Assembly: GCF_001719045.1 (NCBI RefSeq)
Contig: NZ_CP015423.1
Coordinates: 248,001-312,000, forward strand
Length of the DNA stretch: 64,000 nucleotides
Direction of reading: 5' to 3'
Source: Paenibacillus polymyxa
GTDB taxonomy: Bacteria > Bacillota > Bacilli > Paenibacillales > Paenibacillaceae
The notes beneath the pieces are model-generated. The model had not been told where the DNA came from, ran no database searches, and worked only from the letters and a program-made list of their open reading frames with translations. Every line of letters begins with the position of its first letter. The stretch's first letter is position 1. Both the position numbers and the translations under genes were made by a program. Below are positions 15,901 through 24,186 of this stretch, piece after piece.

Positions 15901-18308
15901 AAGGCTTTTGTGACCTCTTCCAGTTGTTTCTTTATCTGAGTTTGTCTCTCAATTGAGGTACCGCTAATTTTTAGTGAATCAGAAAGCGATTTATGAGCAT
16001 TAACGAGTTTGGGAAGTAAGTCGATTTGTCGCTGATACTGACTTATCATTTGTTGAGCAGCCGAATCAGCATCTTTCAAGTTTTGTGCTCTTTCACGCGC
16101 TGCTTTTTCTTCTTTTCCACTTTCCCAAATGACAAGAGCAATTGCCCCAGCCAGCAAAGTCAAACCCGCTGTTGCAGCAGCCATCATTACTGTGGATAAC
16201 GCTTGCGCCCTAGTCATAGCTGTAGTTGCAATTGTTGCCTCTGCTGTTGCAGCAGTAGAGGCCTGAGTTGCTGCGCTACGTTGGACGGTAGACAATGTCG
16301 CTCCTTGAGAAGAGACAATATTCACTTCGTTGGCTGTAGTGTTTGCAGCAACAGCCACCGTTTCTGCAACCTTAGCTGTTGTAAGTACTTTCACAGCAGC
16401 TACTACATTCATAATTGGCCCGCTGAGGGCTTTATAAGCTAGAAGTAAACCTCCAATAGCTGCCGTACCCTCAAACACTCCCGACGGTACTTTGGTAAGG
16501 CCAATAAGCAGTTGGTCAATCGCGTCCAAGACGTTCTTAATCGTTCTTCTTAGCCCGTCGTCGCCTGCATTGTTAAATATTTCAAGCAAAGAGGCTTTGG
16601 TTTGAGCAGCTTTACGCTGAATGGTATCCATTTGAACCTTCAGGTATTCCATTGTCGATCCGGTTGAGCCTATAGAGGCCGCTGTACCAAGCAAAATATC
16701 CCCGGCATTAAGGGAAGCTGCCAATTTGGCATACTGATACACACCGCGTGAGATATCAGCATAAGACTTTGTAAGGTCATAGTTTTTGTCGATTACTTTG
16801 GTAGAAAGATCCAACAAAATATCTTCTGCTTTTCTCCATTGCTCTGAGCCATTAACAACTTCTTTGGTTGCAACGCCCAAACGTTCAATTTCTCCCACAG
16901 CCTTGTCGGTACGAATCGTACCCAAAACTGTCTTCCACATGTTGCCGAGATTTTCACCAGAGAGCGCTGTGTTACGTACACCGGCTGAAATAAGACCGTT
17001 CATGAAATCAAAACTTACGCCTGTTTCAGCAGCAATCTTACCTGTACGCTCGAAGGCTGCTCCCAAGTCTTTAGCTGGTGCCATCGTATCATGGGCAACT
17101 TTGGACCAAGAGTCCAGAACGCGCCCACCCAACACCATAGCGTCATTGCTGTTCTTGATTTGCACGCCATACTGAGCAAATGTAGACTCCATTGATTTTG
17201 TCGCATCTTCCAAGGATACAAGGTCAACGGTACTGAGCATTGTTGACTTACGTACCATCTCCTGAACAACACCTGCATCCTTATACATCCGGCCCCAAAG
17301 ACGTGCTGATTCGGTAACGTCCATAATTTCTGAGCCAAGGTCATGAGCCGTCCGGATAAATTTGGTCGTTTGGTCATGAAGCTTTTCGGTGTTCATAACC
17401 ATCTCTTTCGTGCCAGCGTTGTATTCCAAAAAATAATGCTCATTGGTCTGGATATAACCCGCCATGTTGGACTCAATGCCGACTAATCCCTCTTTGAGTG
17501 CTTCCTGTGTTTTATGCATGGCTGCATATGCCGTGTTGAATACAAGCGCATGAGTAGCCATATCACCTACTCTGCTAATCCAGTTAGGAGTTGTATTAAA
17601 AGTCTGCTTCATTTGCGCTTCGGTTTGGCTTAAAGAGCGCCGGATCTTCTGTTCTTCCTGAAGTACTTTCTCACGGACTTGTGCCTCTTTTTGCTCCCTG
17701 GCACGTAATGCATTCACCCAAAACTTTTCGTAGTCTTGTGCGTTCTTACGTGCCTGCTGTGCTTCTTTCTCTGCCAGTTGAGATATCTTCATCCGTATGG
17801 ACTGTTCTTCCATTAAGACACGTTCGCGCGTCCTGTCGTCAGTACCAGCCCCTGAGGCCTTTGCCGATCTCTGACCCGCCAATGAAGCTTTATTCTGCAA
17901 AGCTTCCATACGCTTCAGGTGTTCGCGTTCCTGTTGTTCTATTGCGTCTTCACGCTTTTTTACAATGGCCTGCTGTGCTCTAAGCTTCTCGTCGGTTATC
18001 TTATTGGCCTGCTCCAATTGATTCTTCCGAGCAGTATTTAATTCTGCTTGTGCAGTGCGTTGCTTAACAAGAGCTTCGGATTCAGCGAGGATCTTCTTCC
18101 GTCTGTCTTCTGCACTCAAAGCAAACTTATCTGCACTACTGGCTAAGGATTTAAAATTCTTCTCACTTAGCCCCAGTTCAGAATTTAAAACTTTAAAGGA
18201 TTCAGCATTCGCCCTTGCTCCGTTGTCTATTACTTTGAAAGCTGGTAGTATCTTGGTGGTATCCAAGCTTATACGCGCACCTACTACATCTTTACTTAAA
18301 TCCGCCAC
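12903..18308 (-). CDS. Tail tape measure protein
   Basis: About 1801 residues, setting tail length. Layout: an N-terminal coiled coil rich in E/K/Q; the phage-tape region (TKFIRTAHDLGSEIMDVTESARLWGRMY...VDLVSLEDATKSMEST) at about 320-600; Ala-rich hydrophobic helices (TAGLTLLAGAIALVIWESG) near 720; and a very long coiled coil to about 1700. GTG 18308 (GAGGTG 6 nt upstream) is preferred over 18371, because the extra N-terminus (FLYSGQEKFPE) is the translated palindrome at 18331. The roughly 5.4-kb gene implies a tail in the 250-nm range, using the common ~1.5 angstrom per residue rule. Confidence 0.9.
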   Translation of the reverse strand: MADLSKDVVGARISLDTTKILPAFKVIDNGARANAESFKVLNSELGLSEKNFKSLASSADKFALSAEDRRKKILAESEALVKQRTAQAELNTARKNQLEQANKITDEKLRAQQAIVKKREDAIEQQEREHLKRMEALQNKASLAGQRSAKASGAGTDDRTRERVLMEEQSIRMKISQLAEKEAQQARKNAQDYEKFWVNALRAREQKEAQVREKVLQEEQKIRRSLSQTEAQMKQTFNTTPNWISRVGDMATHALVFNTAYAAMHKTQEALKEGLVGIESNMAGYIQTNEHYFLEYNAGTKEMVMNTEKLHDQTTKFIRTAHDLGSEIMDVTESARLWGRMYKDAGVVQEMVRKSTMLSTVDLVSLEDATKSMESTFAQYGVQIKNSNDAMVLGGRVLDSWSKVAHDTMAPAKDLGAAFERTGKIAAETGVSFDFMNGLISAGVRNTALSGENLGNMWKTVLGTIRTDKAVGEIERLGVATKEVVNGSEQWRKAEDILLDLSTKVIDKNYDLTKSYADISRGVYQYAKLAASLNAGDILLGTAASIGSTGSTMEYLKVQMDTIQRKAAQTKASLLEIFNNAGDDGLRRTIKNVLDAIDQLLIGLTKVPSGVFEGTAAIGGLLLAYKALSGPIMNVVAAVKVLTTAKVAETVAVAANTTANEVNIVSSQGATLSTVQRSAATQASTAATAEATIATTAMTRAQALSTVMMAAATAGLTLLAGAIALVIWESGKEEKAARERAQNLKDADSAAQQMISQYQRQIDLLPKLVNAHKSLSDSLKISGTSIERQTQIKKQLEEVTKALIITVGKDGAKQLESANFSEKAVQIQVDALNTLIAKQNEARKNMLTDQQSEINNQLKKNTEELEQTKEKLLKVKDSLASQMGEFFKNVFTGKSLDEASNSVQLLQDEVNGLEKENHKLSASAAEVAVQLGQVAVDAVDQFAGKSGTAAESAKAQAEALADLREQIQGNGTAVSEMNNLLSDLSKGQSLNAAAATDLILKYPQLAAEIYKTSDGWKFEKDAVEVLRKAKIQKAIDDLKSEKASAFNTKVSTDERLKAYSIEAEAIRNLAQLKAALNGVMAQSSLEVAKRQTELNSMTGIRSVLNAPFKNQLDVDKKKLDNKKKLDEIYTEYENQAKSFDTRINALSKLYKDPKFGVSDSSSKEKKGRKGKSDAEKSAEKAAKEAADARKDSYSDDMDNFKYIAERNEWSIDQKIAWYKQLAQRHKQYLLEDKDAMKQWSRDVQKLNDSRFQEDVENLERRTERMRQANKQEIEMVKTSLDFYKKEQSKSYLLPANRREIQKQIYDLSVKYNELRYQNSEKWIDKETSKMEMAGQTQIAILKMEYDAYMRMSKAKERTAEQSFELQQKIYEKRKALEDEFLSDFQKRINYQKSMEAISVSDQLNLWTKMQALYKEGSEQRIEIDVQVHDLKKQLLEDQKKAASEAAKKEKEGLEKTRDEEVKRIEAERDAFIEAQDAKIKAIDDLLAKMQTANEDEDYERAMAEKQARLALLQSAVGPEGIAERKQTEKDIEDLQREHNRTLAKRGLEDQKKKLQDEKTEREKDYNDQIEAAKQHYDQLSEKYDEYSDGVESKAEDLKNTQISKESEKNAEILRQLDQFILDYQMKMAEINATSLSASLDTGSSISEKDSDLARYNSNIDKWYSAGAAEKAKLHEENATLRNKYGIKKDTGKLQKFHSGGVVRGDRGAEVPVIARAGEMYLNDQQQSNLFKIINFKMPALNFSMPDFSMPMASGGSNPQQISNQFVIKSGDTYIEDESAAKVFWSERDNFVRRLQTRGGKS

Positions 18309-18330
18309 TTTGCTCACCTCTTCATAGGGT

Positions 18331-18347
18331 TCAGGAAACTTTTCCTG
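18331..18347. repeat. Palindromic repeat copy 2, ahead of tape measure
   Basis: TCAGGAAACTTTTCCTG lies 23 bp before the GTG start of the tape measure gene. Spacing and orientation are identical to copy 1 before the holin. It follows the terminator hairpin at 18358-18395. Confidence 0.85.
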
Positions 18348-18357
18348 CCCTGAATAC

Positions 18358-18395
18358 AGAAAAAGAGGCATCCTGCATGATTGCGGATGCCTCTT
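18358..18395 (-). terminator. Hairpin between tail chaperone and tape measure
   Basis: AAGAGGCATCC (18363-18373) pairs perfectly with GGATGCCTCTT (18385-18395), followed on the minus strand by five T. An intrinsic terminator inside the structural operon implies partial readthrough or antitermination. Confidence 0.75.
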
Positions 18396-18398
18396 AAT

Positions 18399-19014
18399 TT
18401 ACTTGGTGAAGAAACCAAGATCAGATAATGTCTTAACCTTCTTCGGCTTTTTGTTTTCAACATTGCCACCGTGAAGAATGATTTCAAATTCCCGGTTTCT
18501 GTTCTTAGCCTTCATGAGCGCTCTAATTTTTGGAATAGTCATATTAGGCCACTCCGAATCAGAAATACCATTGCTCACACATAAAGCCCAAAGTTCTAAC
18601 CAGTCCGTTTCATGCTCATCCTCGACAGGGTTAGACTCCTCCTGTTCTGACTCTTCATCTGGAGGAAACGACTCAGAATAGAAATCGGTCTAACAAATCA
18701 TCCAGTACTGCAATACCGTCCTGGTCAATCAGTTCGTACTCTTTTTCCGTTATTTCCTCAACCAGCACGAGATTAAACACCTTTTTGTACATTTCCTCCA
18801 CTTTAGGCCAGTCAACTGCTTCCCGGTCTTCGGTAGCCTCCCATTTTTTCCGGCCTATCGAAAAGGAAAACTTGTGTACTACACCATCCATTTCTTCACG
18901 AACCTGACGGATCAATGCAATAGTCCCGATCTTCACATGCTTTTTGATGCCCTCTGCCAACCGAATTTCTGAACCTATATTAAGAGTTTTATCCAACTGT
19001 TTGTCTGTACTCAT
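18399..19014 (-). CDS. Tail assembly chaperone GT fusion via +1 frameshift
   Basis: The zero-frame chaperone stops at TGA 18675-18673. A second frame without its own ribosome site is open from just upstream of that stop to TAA 18401-18399 (about 93 residues, acidic: SESFPPDEESEQEE...TDWLELWAL...KVKTLSDLGFFTK). The frames can join only downstream of a TAG at about 18693. In that window UUU-CUA (18684-18679) allows tRNA-Phe to slip +1 from UUU to UUC. This matches the conserved G/GT organisation before tape measure genes. The slip site is inferred. Confidence 0.7.
18673..19014 (-). CDS. Tail assembly chaperone G (zero-frame product)
   Basis: 113 residues, located between the major tail protein and tape measure genes, where lambda gpG-type chaperones are found. 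It keeps the tape measure soluble and guides tube polymerisation. It begins MSTDKQLDKTLNIG and ends LDDLLDRFLF. The end contains the probable +1 slippery site that yields the longer GT product. No conserved enzymatic motif is present, as expected. Confidence 0.75.
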   Translation of the reverse strand: MSTDKQLDKTLNIGSEIRLAEGIKKHVKIGTIALIRQVREEMDGVVHKFSFSIGRKKWEATEDREAVDWPKVEEMYKKVFNLVLVEEITEKEYELIDQDGIAVLDDLLDRFLF

Positions 19015-19037
19015 TAAATTTCCTCCTCAATGTATGT

Positions 19038-19064
19038 AACCCCCTACCTGAACGATAGGGGGTT
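19038..19064. terminator. Hairpin downstream of the major tail protein
   Basis: AACCCCCTA (19038-19046) pairs perfectly with TAGGGGGTT (19056-19064). There is no strong U-run on the minus strand, so it may attenuate transcription or protect the upstream mRNA end. Confidence 0.55.
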
Positions 19065-19073
19065 TAGTATTGA

Positions 19074-19859
19074 TTAGATACCGAAAATGATTTCTACTGC
19101 ATATCCATTAGGATTCTCTGGCGTGATATCCGGCTCCATAATCTCCAGCGCCAATGTATTGGTGGTTGGCTTTTTGCGCTCTTGGGACACGTCCAAAGTC
19201 CCGCCCCCGAGAGCCTTCCAAATAGTGAGCTGGCAAGGGACTTCTTTACCGTTCCGATCATCGGTTAAGGAAAAGCGGTGTACCAGTTTAAATGGTTTCG
19301 GACGGCGTTTACCACTTAAGCTACTTCTTGTAGCATTCTCTTTTGACCATTTGAACGTAACGGTTATTAACTTCCCTTCGTTTGCAACATCAGATGTAAT
19401 TTTACCCTCGGTAATTACATACTGTTCTGCTGTTGGAGCAGATGCTACACGAGTCAGTTCAGTGAGTTCTCCTGAGGCAGTATCTTTTAAATACACACGG
19501 TCACTCTTAGCGACAAAAGTTCCGCTATACTTTGAAGGCGCTTTTAGCTGATAACCATCCGTAGCAGTCAAGAATCCTTGCTCCACTTCGTCAAATTGAA
19601 CCGTACCTTTTTCTGATTCGGCCCCTTGAGACAACTCAGCGAGGATGTCTGAATAACGAGGAACCTCCATAGAGGCTTTATCCCCTAAATCCTTAGCAGT
19701 ATAGTGGAATGCATATCCACTATCGCCGCCCATTACTTTGTCCCAATCAAACTGTAATTGTAAAGTTACTTTAGTGATTTTGTCGTCTAGAAACTTGAGC
19801 CTTCCGCCTTCTTCATAAACCTGCGCTGACCCCACGCCATCAAATACTAAAGGTTGCAT
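19074..19859 (-). CDS. Major tail tube protein
   Basis: 261 residues, beta-rich, with the start MQPLVFDGVGSAQVYEEGGRLKFLDDKITKVTLQLQFDWDKVMGGDSGYAF. It sits directly before the chaperone pair, the standard place of the tube protein. Polymerised rings of this protein form the tail tube. Hairpins on both sides (19038-19064 and 19889-19920) suggest its mRNA level is set separately from its neighbours. Assignment rests on position and size. Confidence 0.75.
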   Translation of the reverse strand: MQPLVFDGVGSAQVYEEGGRLKFLDDKITKVTLQLQFDWDKVMGGDSGYAFHYTAKDLGDKASMEVPRYSDILAELSQGAESEKGTVQFDEVEQGFLTATDGYQLKAPSKYSGTFVAKSDRVYLKDTASGELTELTRVASAPTAEQYVITEGKITSDVANEGKLITVTFKWSKENATRSSLSGKRRPKPFKLVHRFSLTDDRNGKEVPCQLTIWKALGGGTLDVSQERKKPTTNTLALEIMEPDITPENPNGYAVEIIFGI

Positions 19860-19888
19860 ATAGTTTCATCCTCCTTATGTGTGAATAC

Positions 19889-19920
19889 AAAAAGAACCGA
19901 TCAGATTATTTGACCAGTTC
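19889..19920 (-). terminator. Terminator-like hairpin before the major tail gene
   Basis: GAACCGATCA (19894-19903) pairs with TGACCAGTTC (19911-19920), with two wobble pairs on the minus strand, and is followed by TTTTTG. It overlaps the end of the 19906-20352 gene. No promoter fits in the 30 bp before the major tail gene. Confidence 0.55.
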
Positions 19921-20352
19921 CCATAAACGCTTATCAATCTCCGCAATTCGTCCGTACTCTTTAGTGAGCTTGTAGCCCTCTTTCGGATTCCAAACACCCA
20001 TAATACCCAATCCTTTAGCAAGCGTGATTTTTTCAGCAATCAGCGTATCCCACTCGGTAGGTTCTGGTTTAGGAGGATTAGGTTGAGTCCAATTCAATTC
20101 GGCTTCATAAGTTGTACCAGCAAGAGTGACAACATTAAATTTGTACTTCTTGGTTGCATTTGCTTCGCTAAACCATAGAGTTTCCTGATCATCCGGTTCA
20201 ATTTTAACCCCATCTTTTTCAATACTGGATATGTTGGTTTTAGCCAAAGAAACTCGCTTTTGTGTTGAATCCAGCAGCTCATATTCAACGTGGTTAATTC
20301 CATTATGATCACCGGATCTCCCGGTTGCTTTCCATACAGCTGCTTCTGCCAT
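19906..20352 (-). CDS. Phage structural-region protein, unknown
   Basis: 148 residues, not recognised. It starts MAEAAVWKATGRSGDHNGINHVEYELLD; the middle is Pro-rich (PNPPKPEPTEWDTL). ATG 20352 is preferred over GTG 20361 because of GAGGTG 6 nt upstream. Position between tail terminator and tube genes suggests a tail-tube accessory. Confidence 0.55.
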   Translation of the reverse strand: MAEAAVWKATGRSGDHNGINHVEYELLDSTQKRVSLAKTNISSIEKDGVKIEPDDQETLWFSEANATKKYKFNVVTLAGTTYEAELNWTQPNPPKPEPTEWDTLIAEKITLAKGLGIMGVWNPKEGYKLTKEYGRIAEIDKRLWELVK

Positions 20353-20362
20353 TCTGCTCACC

Positions 20363-20797
20363 TCAATTCATTCTCAAGTAATCAACATCGAAAATTGCTT
20401 TGTACCCCTTGGCCCCTTGGATGCCAGTAGCAAAATCTGAGTCATAGGATAGCACACAAAGATAGGACATAAACCCCTGTGCAAACAACCTTTTTTCGTG
20501 CAATGTTTTGAATGCTCTTTCAAATAGAAGCTTTGCTTCATATGCTGTCTTACCGTAAAAGTCGATACAGAACTTACCTTCGAACACCAGTGGATTAGTG
20601 GCATATCGTCCCGGCATGACATATTGGCAGATATGTGGAACTGTATCCTTAGTAACCGTTATCTCAGGCTCCATGCCTTTCGTAAATCGCTTTACGACAT
20701 CAGCAGAGGGTGATGAAGGAGTAAGCTTCAGCATGCTCATAAGTTCCGAATCTGCTTTCAAAGCATTCTGAACAGCATCAATAAGTTGTAGGCTCAC
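20363..20797 (-). CDS. Tail completion / terminator protein
   Basis: 144 residues: MSLQLIDAVQNALKADSEL start, then a beta-rich body ending KGYKAIFDVDYLRMN. Size and position (fourth connector gene after the capsid, before the tube gene) match the lambda gpU/tail-completion class that caps the tail tube. It overlaps the upstream gene by 4 bp (ATGA). Confidence 0.6.
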   Translation of the reverse strand: MSLQLIDAVQNALKADSELMSMLKLTPSSPSADVVKRFTKGMEPEITVTKDTVPHICQYVMPGRYATNPLVFEGKFCIDFYGKTAYEAKLLFERAFKTLHEKRLFAQGFMSYLCVLSYDSDFATGIQGAKGYKAIFDVDYLRMN

Positions 20798-21372
20798 TCC
20801 CTCACCTCCTTGAAGTATCTGTGATACGGAAACTCAGTTATTACACGGCTAATGCCATCCAGAATACGTTTCCGGTTAGACTGAATTGCAATACGCAAAA
20901 AGTAGGTTGGCGGTGTGGCCCTGAATGAAGGATCGATGTCACCGCGCTCCGCAAGTTCCTCCAAGTCCACCCCAGCATAGCCCCCACCTGATTCCTTCAT
21001 GGTTCCGTCAATCGCCCGGTACTTCCCTCTTGAGCGACCAACAATGATACGATCACCTTTGGATCTCAGTCGGTTCCATGCTTCGCTGTTCATGTAGGTT
21101 ATTAAGCCGGGATTTTGGCTACTGTCTGCCATCTTGGAGCCTTTACCGAATTGCTCAAGCCATACTTGCCAGTAATGCGCTGTAATGTCGCCTGAAATCA
21201 TCTGATTCGCTAGCACAAACATGTGCATTTCCAAGTGGTCCCGAACTGCCGGATAATACCGTATGCCGCTTTTAGCCGTAAGCATGACCAACTTTGTTAA
21301 TCCGGTAATCTCAACAGCCAATTTATTCTCCAGATCCTTTGCGGCCCGCGCTGCATCATAGCCCGTAATCAT
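20794..21372 (-). CDS. Head-tail connector / tail component (HK97 gp10-like position)
   Basis: 192 residues without a clear motif: MITGYDAARAAKDLENKLAVEI start, central GLITYMNSEAWNRLRSKGDRIIVGR. Its place between stopper and tail-completion genes, and 4-bp overlaps on both sides, argue for a neck protein. Family assignment is by gene order only. Confidence 0.55.
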   Translation of the reverse strand: MITGYDAARAAKDLENKLAVEITGLTKLVMLTAKSGIRYYPAVRDHLEMHMFVLANQMISGDITAHYWQVWLEQFGKGSKMADSSQNPGLITYMNSEAWNRLRSKGDRIIVGRSRGKYRAIDGTMKESGGGYAGVDLEELAERGDIDPSFRATPPTYFLRIAIQSNRKRILDGISRVITEFPYHRYFKEVRE

Positions 21373-21944
21373 CGACGGTCCTCCGAAAGCTGAACGTATA
21401 GCAGATTAGGGTACTTGATCTTATCTACCACATCTACCTGGTATGTCTTCCCGCCCATTACAATCCGGTCAGGCGCGGATAGACTTGAGTCTTGAGGGTC
21501 TCTTACATCGACTGTCGTCTGTAACTGCAAGATAAACACGGTACTCGGCAGCAAGCCCGGCTCCTGTTGCCGCAATTGTGCTGTGACATACTGTGCAAAG
21601 CACACAATATCAGCAGCAACAGATACAAAGTCAGGACCACCTATAGGGTTATCGTTGGCATCATAAGCTTGCTGGTATCTTTGCACCTCGATTAAAGCAT
21701 TCGTTTTAATCAGAGAGCAGTACTTGTCCTTCTCAGTTGTTGTACGTAGAGTCTGTACCAAATAAGACGATTCGTTCTGAACTATATCTCCCGGCTTTAC
21801 AGATGATTTCGAAGAAAACAAACCATTGTACATATACTCTTTTCCGATAACCGTTGTGGCTTTCGTTTCCCTAGACAATATAACGACATCGGGCTCACCA
21901 TTGACAGTACAAGGTGAATGCCTATGAGCGAAGTCTTTAAACAT
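21369..21944 (-). CDS. Head-tail stopper-like protein
   Basis: 191 residues, beta-rich (KTYQVDVVDKIKYPNLLYVQLSEDRR end; DRIVMGGKTYQV). Such a C-terminal motif is typical of head-closure/stopper proteins in siphoviruses. It follows the connector at 21944 with a one-base overlap. Role inferred from order and the short C-terminal pattern. Confidence 0.6.
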   Translation of the reverse strand: MFKDFAHRHSPCTVNGEPDVVILSRETKATTVIGKEYMYNGLFSSKSSVKPGDIVQNESSYLVQTLRTTTEKDKYCSLIKTNALIEVQRYQQAYDANDNPIGGPDFVSVAADIVCFAQYVTAQLRQQEPGLLPSTVFILQLQTTVDVRDPQDSSLSAPDRIVMGGKTYQVDVVDKIKYPNLLYVQLSEDRR

Positions 21945-22378
21945 TAGTGACGCCGCCTTTCTCTCGCCCGGGTCGGCCCAGCTACACCGAATACCGGAAC
22001 ATCTGTCCCATGCTGTACTGTTGATATGGACTCGATAAACTCATAGGCTTCATCAACAAGCTGAACAGCGTACTTTTTCCAATCAACAACCTGATTTTCA
22101 AAAGAGAAGTCAAAGTCCTTTTTAGACTTCTTGATTCTCGCTGTCATGGAAGGGGCCAGTATGGCAGCAACCATACAAACGGCTGCTGCATACACATAAG
22201 TTTGATCATCACCAGTTAACTCAGCATAATCAGGAACGGCTTTTACAATCCTCGATTCTCCAATGGGCAAAACAGAAAGAGCGTCTATGTCAGCATCGGA
22301 TATTACATCCTCACCAACGCCTAGACGCCCTCTAATTTCTTCATGATATGTTTCTGTAATGAGTATCTTATTTGCCAT
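21944..22378 (-). CDS. Head-tail adaptor / connector
   Basis: About 144 residues, helical: a DADIDALSVLPIGESRIVKAVPDYAEL segment, a central hydrophobic helix YVYAAAVCMVAAILAPSM, and a C-terminal helix WKKYAVQLVDEAYEFIESI. This is the layout of gp6-like DNA-packaging adaptors. ATG 22378 is preferred; it overlaps the upstream gene by 11 bp. Confidence 0.6.
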   Translation of the reverse strand: MANKILITETYHEEIRGRLGVGEDVISDADIDALSVLPIGESRIVKAVPDYAELTGDDQTYVYAAAVCMVAAILAPSMTARIKKSKKDFDFSFENQVVDWKKYAVQLVDEAYEFIESISTVQHGTDVPVFGVAGPTRARERRRH

Positions 22379-22757
22379 CTGCTGCACCGCCAGCAGCACT
22401 GATAGCCTGTTTCAATTCTTCAATACTCATTTTGGTGTATCCGGGTATTTTTAATTCCTTAGCTGAGGCTTTCAATTCTTTCAACTCACCATCAGACTGA
22501 AGAATATCAATTTGCTCAAGTAATTCCGCTTCTCGCGCTTTAGACTGTTCTAATTCGGCCTGAAGTTGCAACTCCCGTTCTGAAGGAGAACCATCAACAG
22601 CCCCGTTACCATCTACAATTTCCGCAAGCAATTGTCCGGTTGCCGCATTACGAATTTCTTTCTTTGCGATATCTACAAGACCGTCAGGGGCATCTGTTAC
22701 GATGTCCCCGGCATTGTATTGTCCAACAGCATCAACCAATACTTTTACAGTTGTCAT
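22368..22757 (-). CDS. Small capsid-region protein with SAP/Rho-N-like C-terminus
   Basis: 129 residues. ATG 22757 has GGGGG 10 nt upstream; the longer frame to 22853 runs into the capsid gene and is not used. The start MTTVKVLVDAVGQYNAGDIVTDAPDGLVDIAKKEI is followed by a coiled coil and ends ELKASAKELKIPGYTKMSIEELKQAISAA, the helix-extended-helix pattern of SAP or Rho-N domains, which bind nucleic acid. Such proteins follow the capsid gene in many phages. Confidence 0.65.
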   Translation of the reverse strand: MTTVKVLVDAVGQYNAGDIVTDAPDGLVDIAKKEIRNAATGQLLAEIVDGNGAVDGSPSERELQLQAELEQSKAREAELLEQIDILQSDGELKELKASAKELKIPGYTKMSIEELKQAISAAGGAADGK

Positions 22758-22774
22758 AAATTGAGTTCTCCCCC

Positions 22775-23788
22775 TTACGCCACTGTAGCGAAGATATGCC
22801 AGTTGACGTATTTCAGCCGCGGCAGCACAGTCGCACCATTGATGACTTGCCATTGATCAGGGTCACCTTGAATCAGTTTGGTGAGAGCAAATTTCCCAGT
22901 ATGGCCTGTAAAAATATCCTCATAGTTATTTGGACTTGTAACAAGATCCATAATGGAGCCTGTCATGCCTTGACCGATGATAATTACGGCATTGTCAGGA
23001 ATAAACGGGTAGAACGTCCCGGTATCATCAATGTAGCCACCATCGTAAACTTCATACTGAAGCCCGCTCAAATTTTGGCTGACAATTTCAGAAAGTGAGC
23101 CATCAGTTACAACATCCTTGCCATATGTGTATCTAATCAATTCGCGAATTTTCTCATTTTGCTTCATGTAGCTGTCTACCTTTTTATTGGCCAGAATCTT
23201 AACTCCTCTTGCACCACTTCCCCGGAATAGAAGGAGCCACTCATCCAAGTTTTTCAGCGGATCAGCGGTTGCCGTATTGCTCCAGAGCACATCTGCCGTT
23301 GGCTTGTTAGTGGCAGGGACGCCGTAATCAATCGTTCTGGCAGGTTTGTTTGCTGTTGCTGGAACGATAAGGTTGCCGGTCAGGGACTGCCAACGCATCC
23401 ACTCAAAACGTGTCTCAAGCCGCATATTCAAGTTGACCAGTTGATCTACCATATACTCCTCTGCCCACTGTTGCTGCAAGTTATTACCTGGCTTTCTCAA
23501 AGTGGCAATCTTTTCACGATCAATAATGGACTTTTCTCTCCATTCCTGGTTCGTGAAGTTCATATGTTTCACCACAGGAGACGTATGAATTGGTGAAGGA
23601 TCATTCAGCCCAGTAGCAGGTGTCATCCCCGTGTCGTCATAAGTAACGTCATATTCGATGGTGAGTCCAAGTTCAGGTTTGAAGTCAACGCCATTTGTCA
23701 GTAGTTGAGCCCCGCGAAAACTGTTAATATCCGTCCGAATGTTCTGGACGACTTCCGTAAGGAAATATGGATCAAGTACGTTTGCCAT
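22775..23788 (-). CDS. Major capsid protein (phage capsid E type)
   Basis: 337 residues with the lambda gpE-like pattern: MANVLDPYFLTEVVQNIRTDINSFRGAQL start, FTNQEWREKSIIDREKIATLRKPG, and the NLDEWLLLFRGSGARGVKILANKK middle. It follows the decoration protein by 15 bp. Forms the icosahedral shell. HK97-fold is expected from the family. Confidence 0.85.
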   Translation of the reverse strand: MANVLDPYFLTEVVQNIRTDINSFRGAQLLTNGVDFKPELGLTIEYDVTYDDTGMTPATGLNDPSPIHTSPVVKHMNFTNQEWREKSIIDREKIATLRKPGNNLQQQWAEEYMVDQLVNLNMRLETRFEWMRWQSLTGNLIVPATANKPARTIDYGVPATNKPTADVLWSNTATADPLKNLDEWLLLFRGSGARGVKILANKKVDSYMKQNEKIRELIRYTYGKDVVTDGSLSEIVSQNLSGLQYEVYDGGYIDDTGTFYPFIPDNAVIIIGQGMTGSIMDLVTSPNNYEDIFTGHTGKFALTKLIQGDPDQWQVINGATVLPRLKYVNWHIFATVA

Positions 23789-23803
23789 GTATGTTTATCC
23801 CCC

Positions 23804-24184
23804 TTATACAAAGTAGCAAAGCTTCAGCGCTGTTTTAGCTGCTGCATCTAAGCCAGTCAATTTGGATGAATCAAAAACACCTGCAATCCACGCAGATGCG
23901 CCGATATCAGAAAGTGTTGTGTCATGATCATTATCAAGGATGCACAAAGCCACTTCGGAGCCGTTGGTTGCTGCGGAACTATAAGCTACCGCTTTATCCT
24001 TATCCGCTCCTGCTGCTGTTATCTTGCCGATAACCGTACCTTTTTTCAGTATTCCTTGCCCTTGTTTTAGCAAAATCCCTCCTGGTAGTTTAGCTTGAAG
24101 GTCGGTAGATGCTAGAACCTCCGTAAACTCTTGAGTAATAACCTGACCGGGACCAGGAGCACCATTATACTGAGATTGCATCAT
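23804..24184 (-). CDS. Head decoration protein (lambda gpD-like)
   Basis: 126 residues with the HDPD-family pattern: TQEFTEVLASTDLQAKLPGGILLKQGQGILKKGTVIGKIT, then VALCILDNDHDTT and a C-terminal TALKLCYFV. Trimers stabilise the expanded capsid. GGAGGATAAATAATT precedes ATG. The order protease - decoration - capsid is the lambda-like one. Confidence 0.82.
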   Translation of the reverse strand: MMQSQYNGAPGPGQVITQEFTEVLASTDLQAKLPGGILLKQGQGILKKGTVIGKITAAGADKDKAVAYSSAATNGSEVALCILDNDHDTTLSDIGASAWIAGVFDSSKLTGLDAAAKTALKLCYFV

Positions 24185-24186
24185 AA

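Noticed and set aside
18478..18681. Plus-strand ORF of 67 codons (Ser-rich)
   Set aside because: It is the antisense of the frameshifted chaperone extension, which reads as a normal acidic protein on the minus strand.
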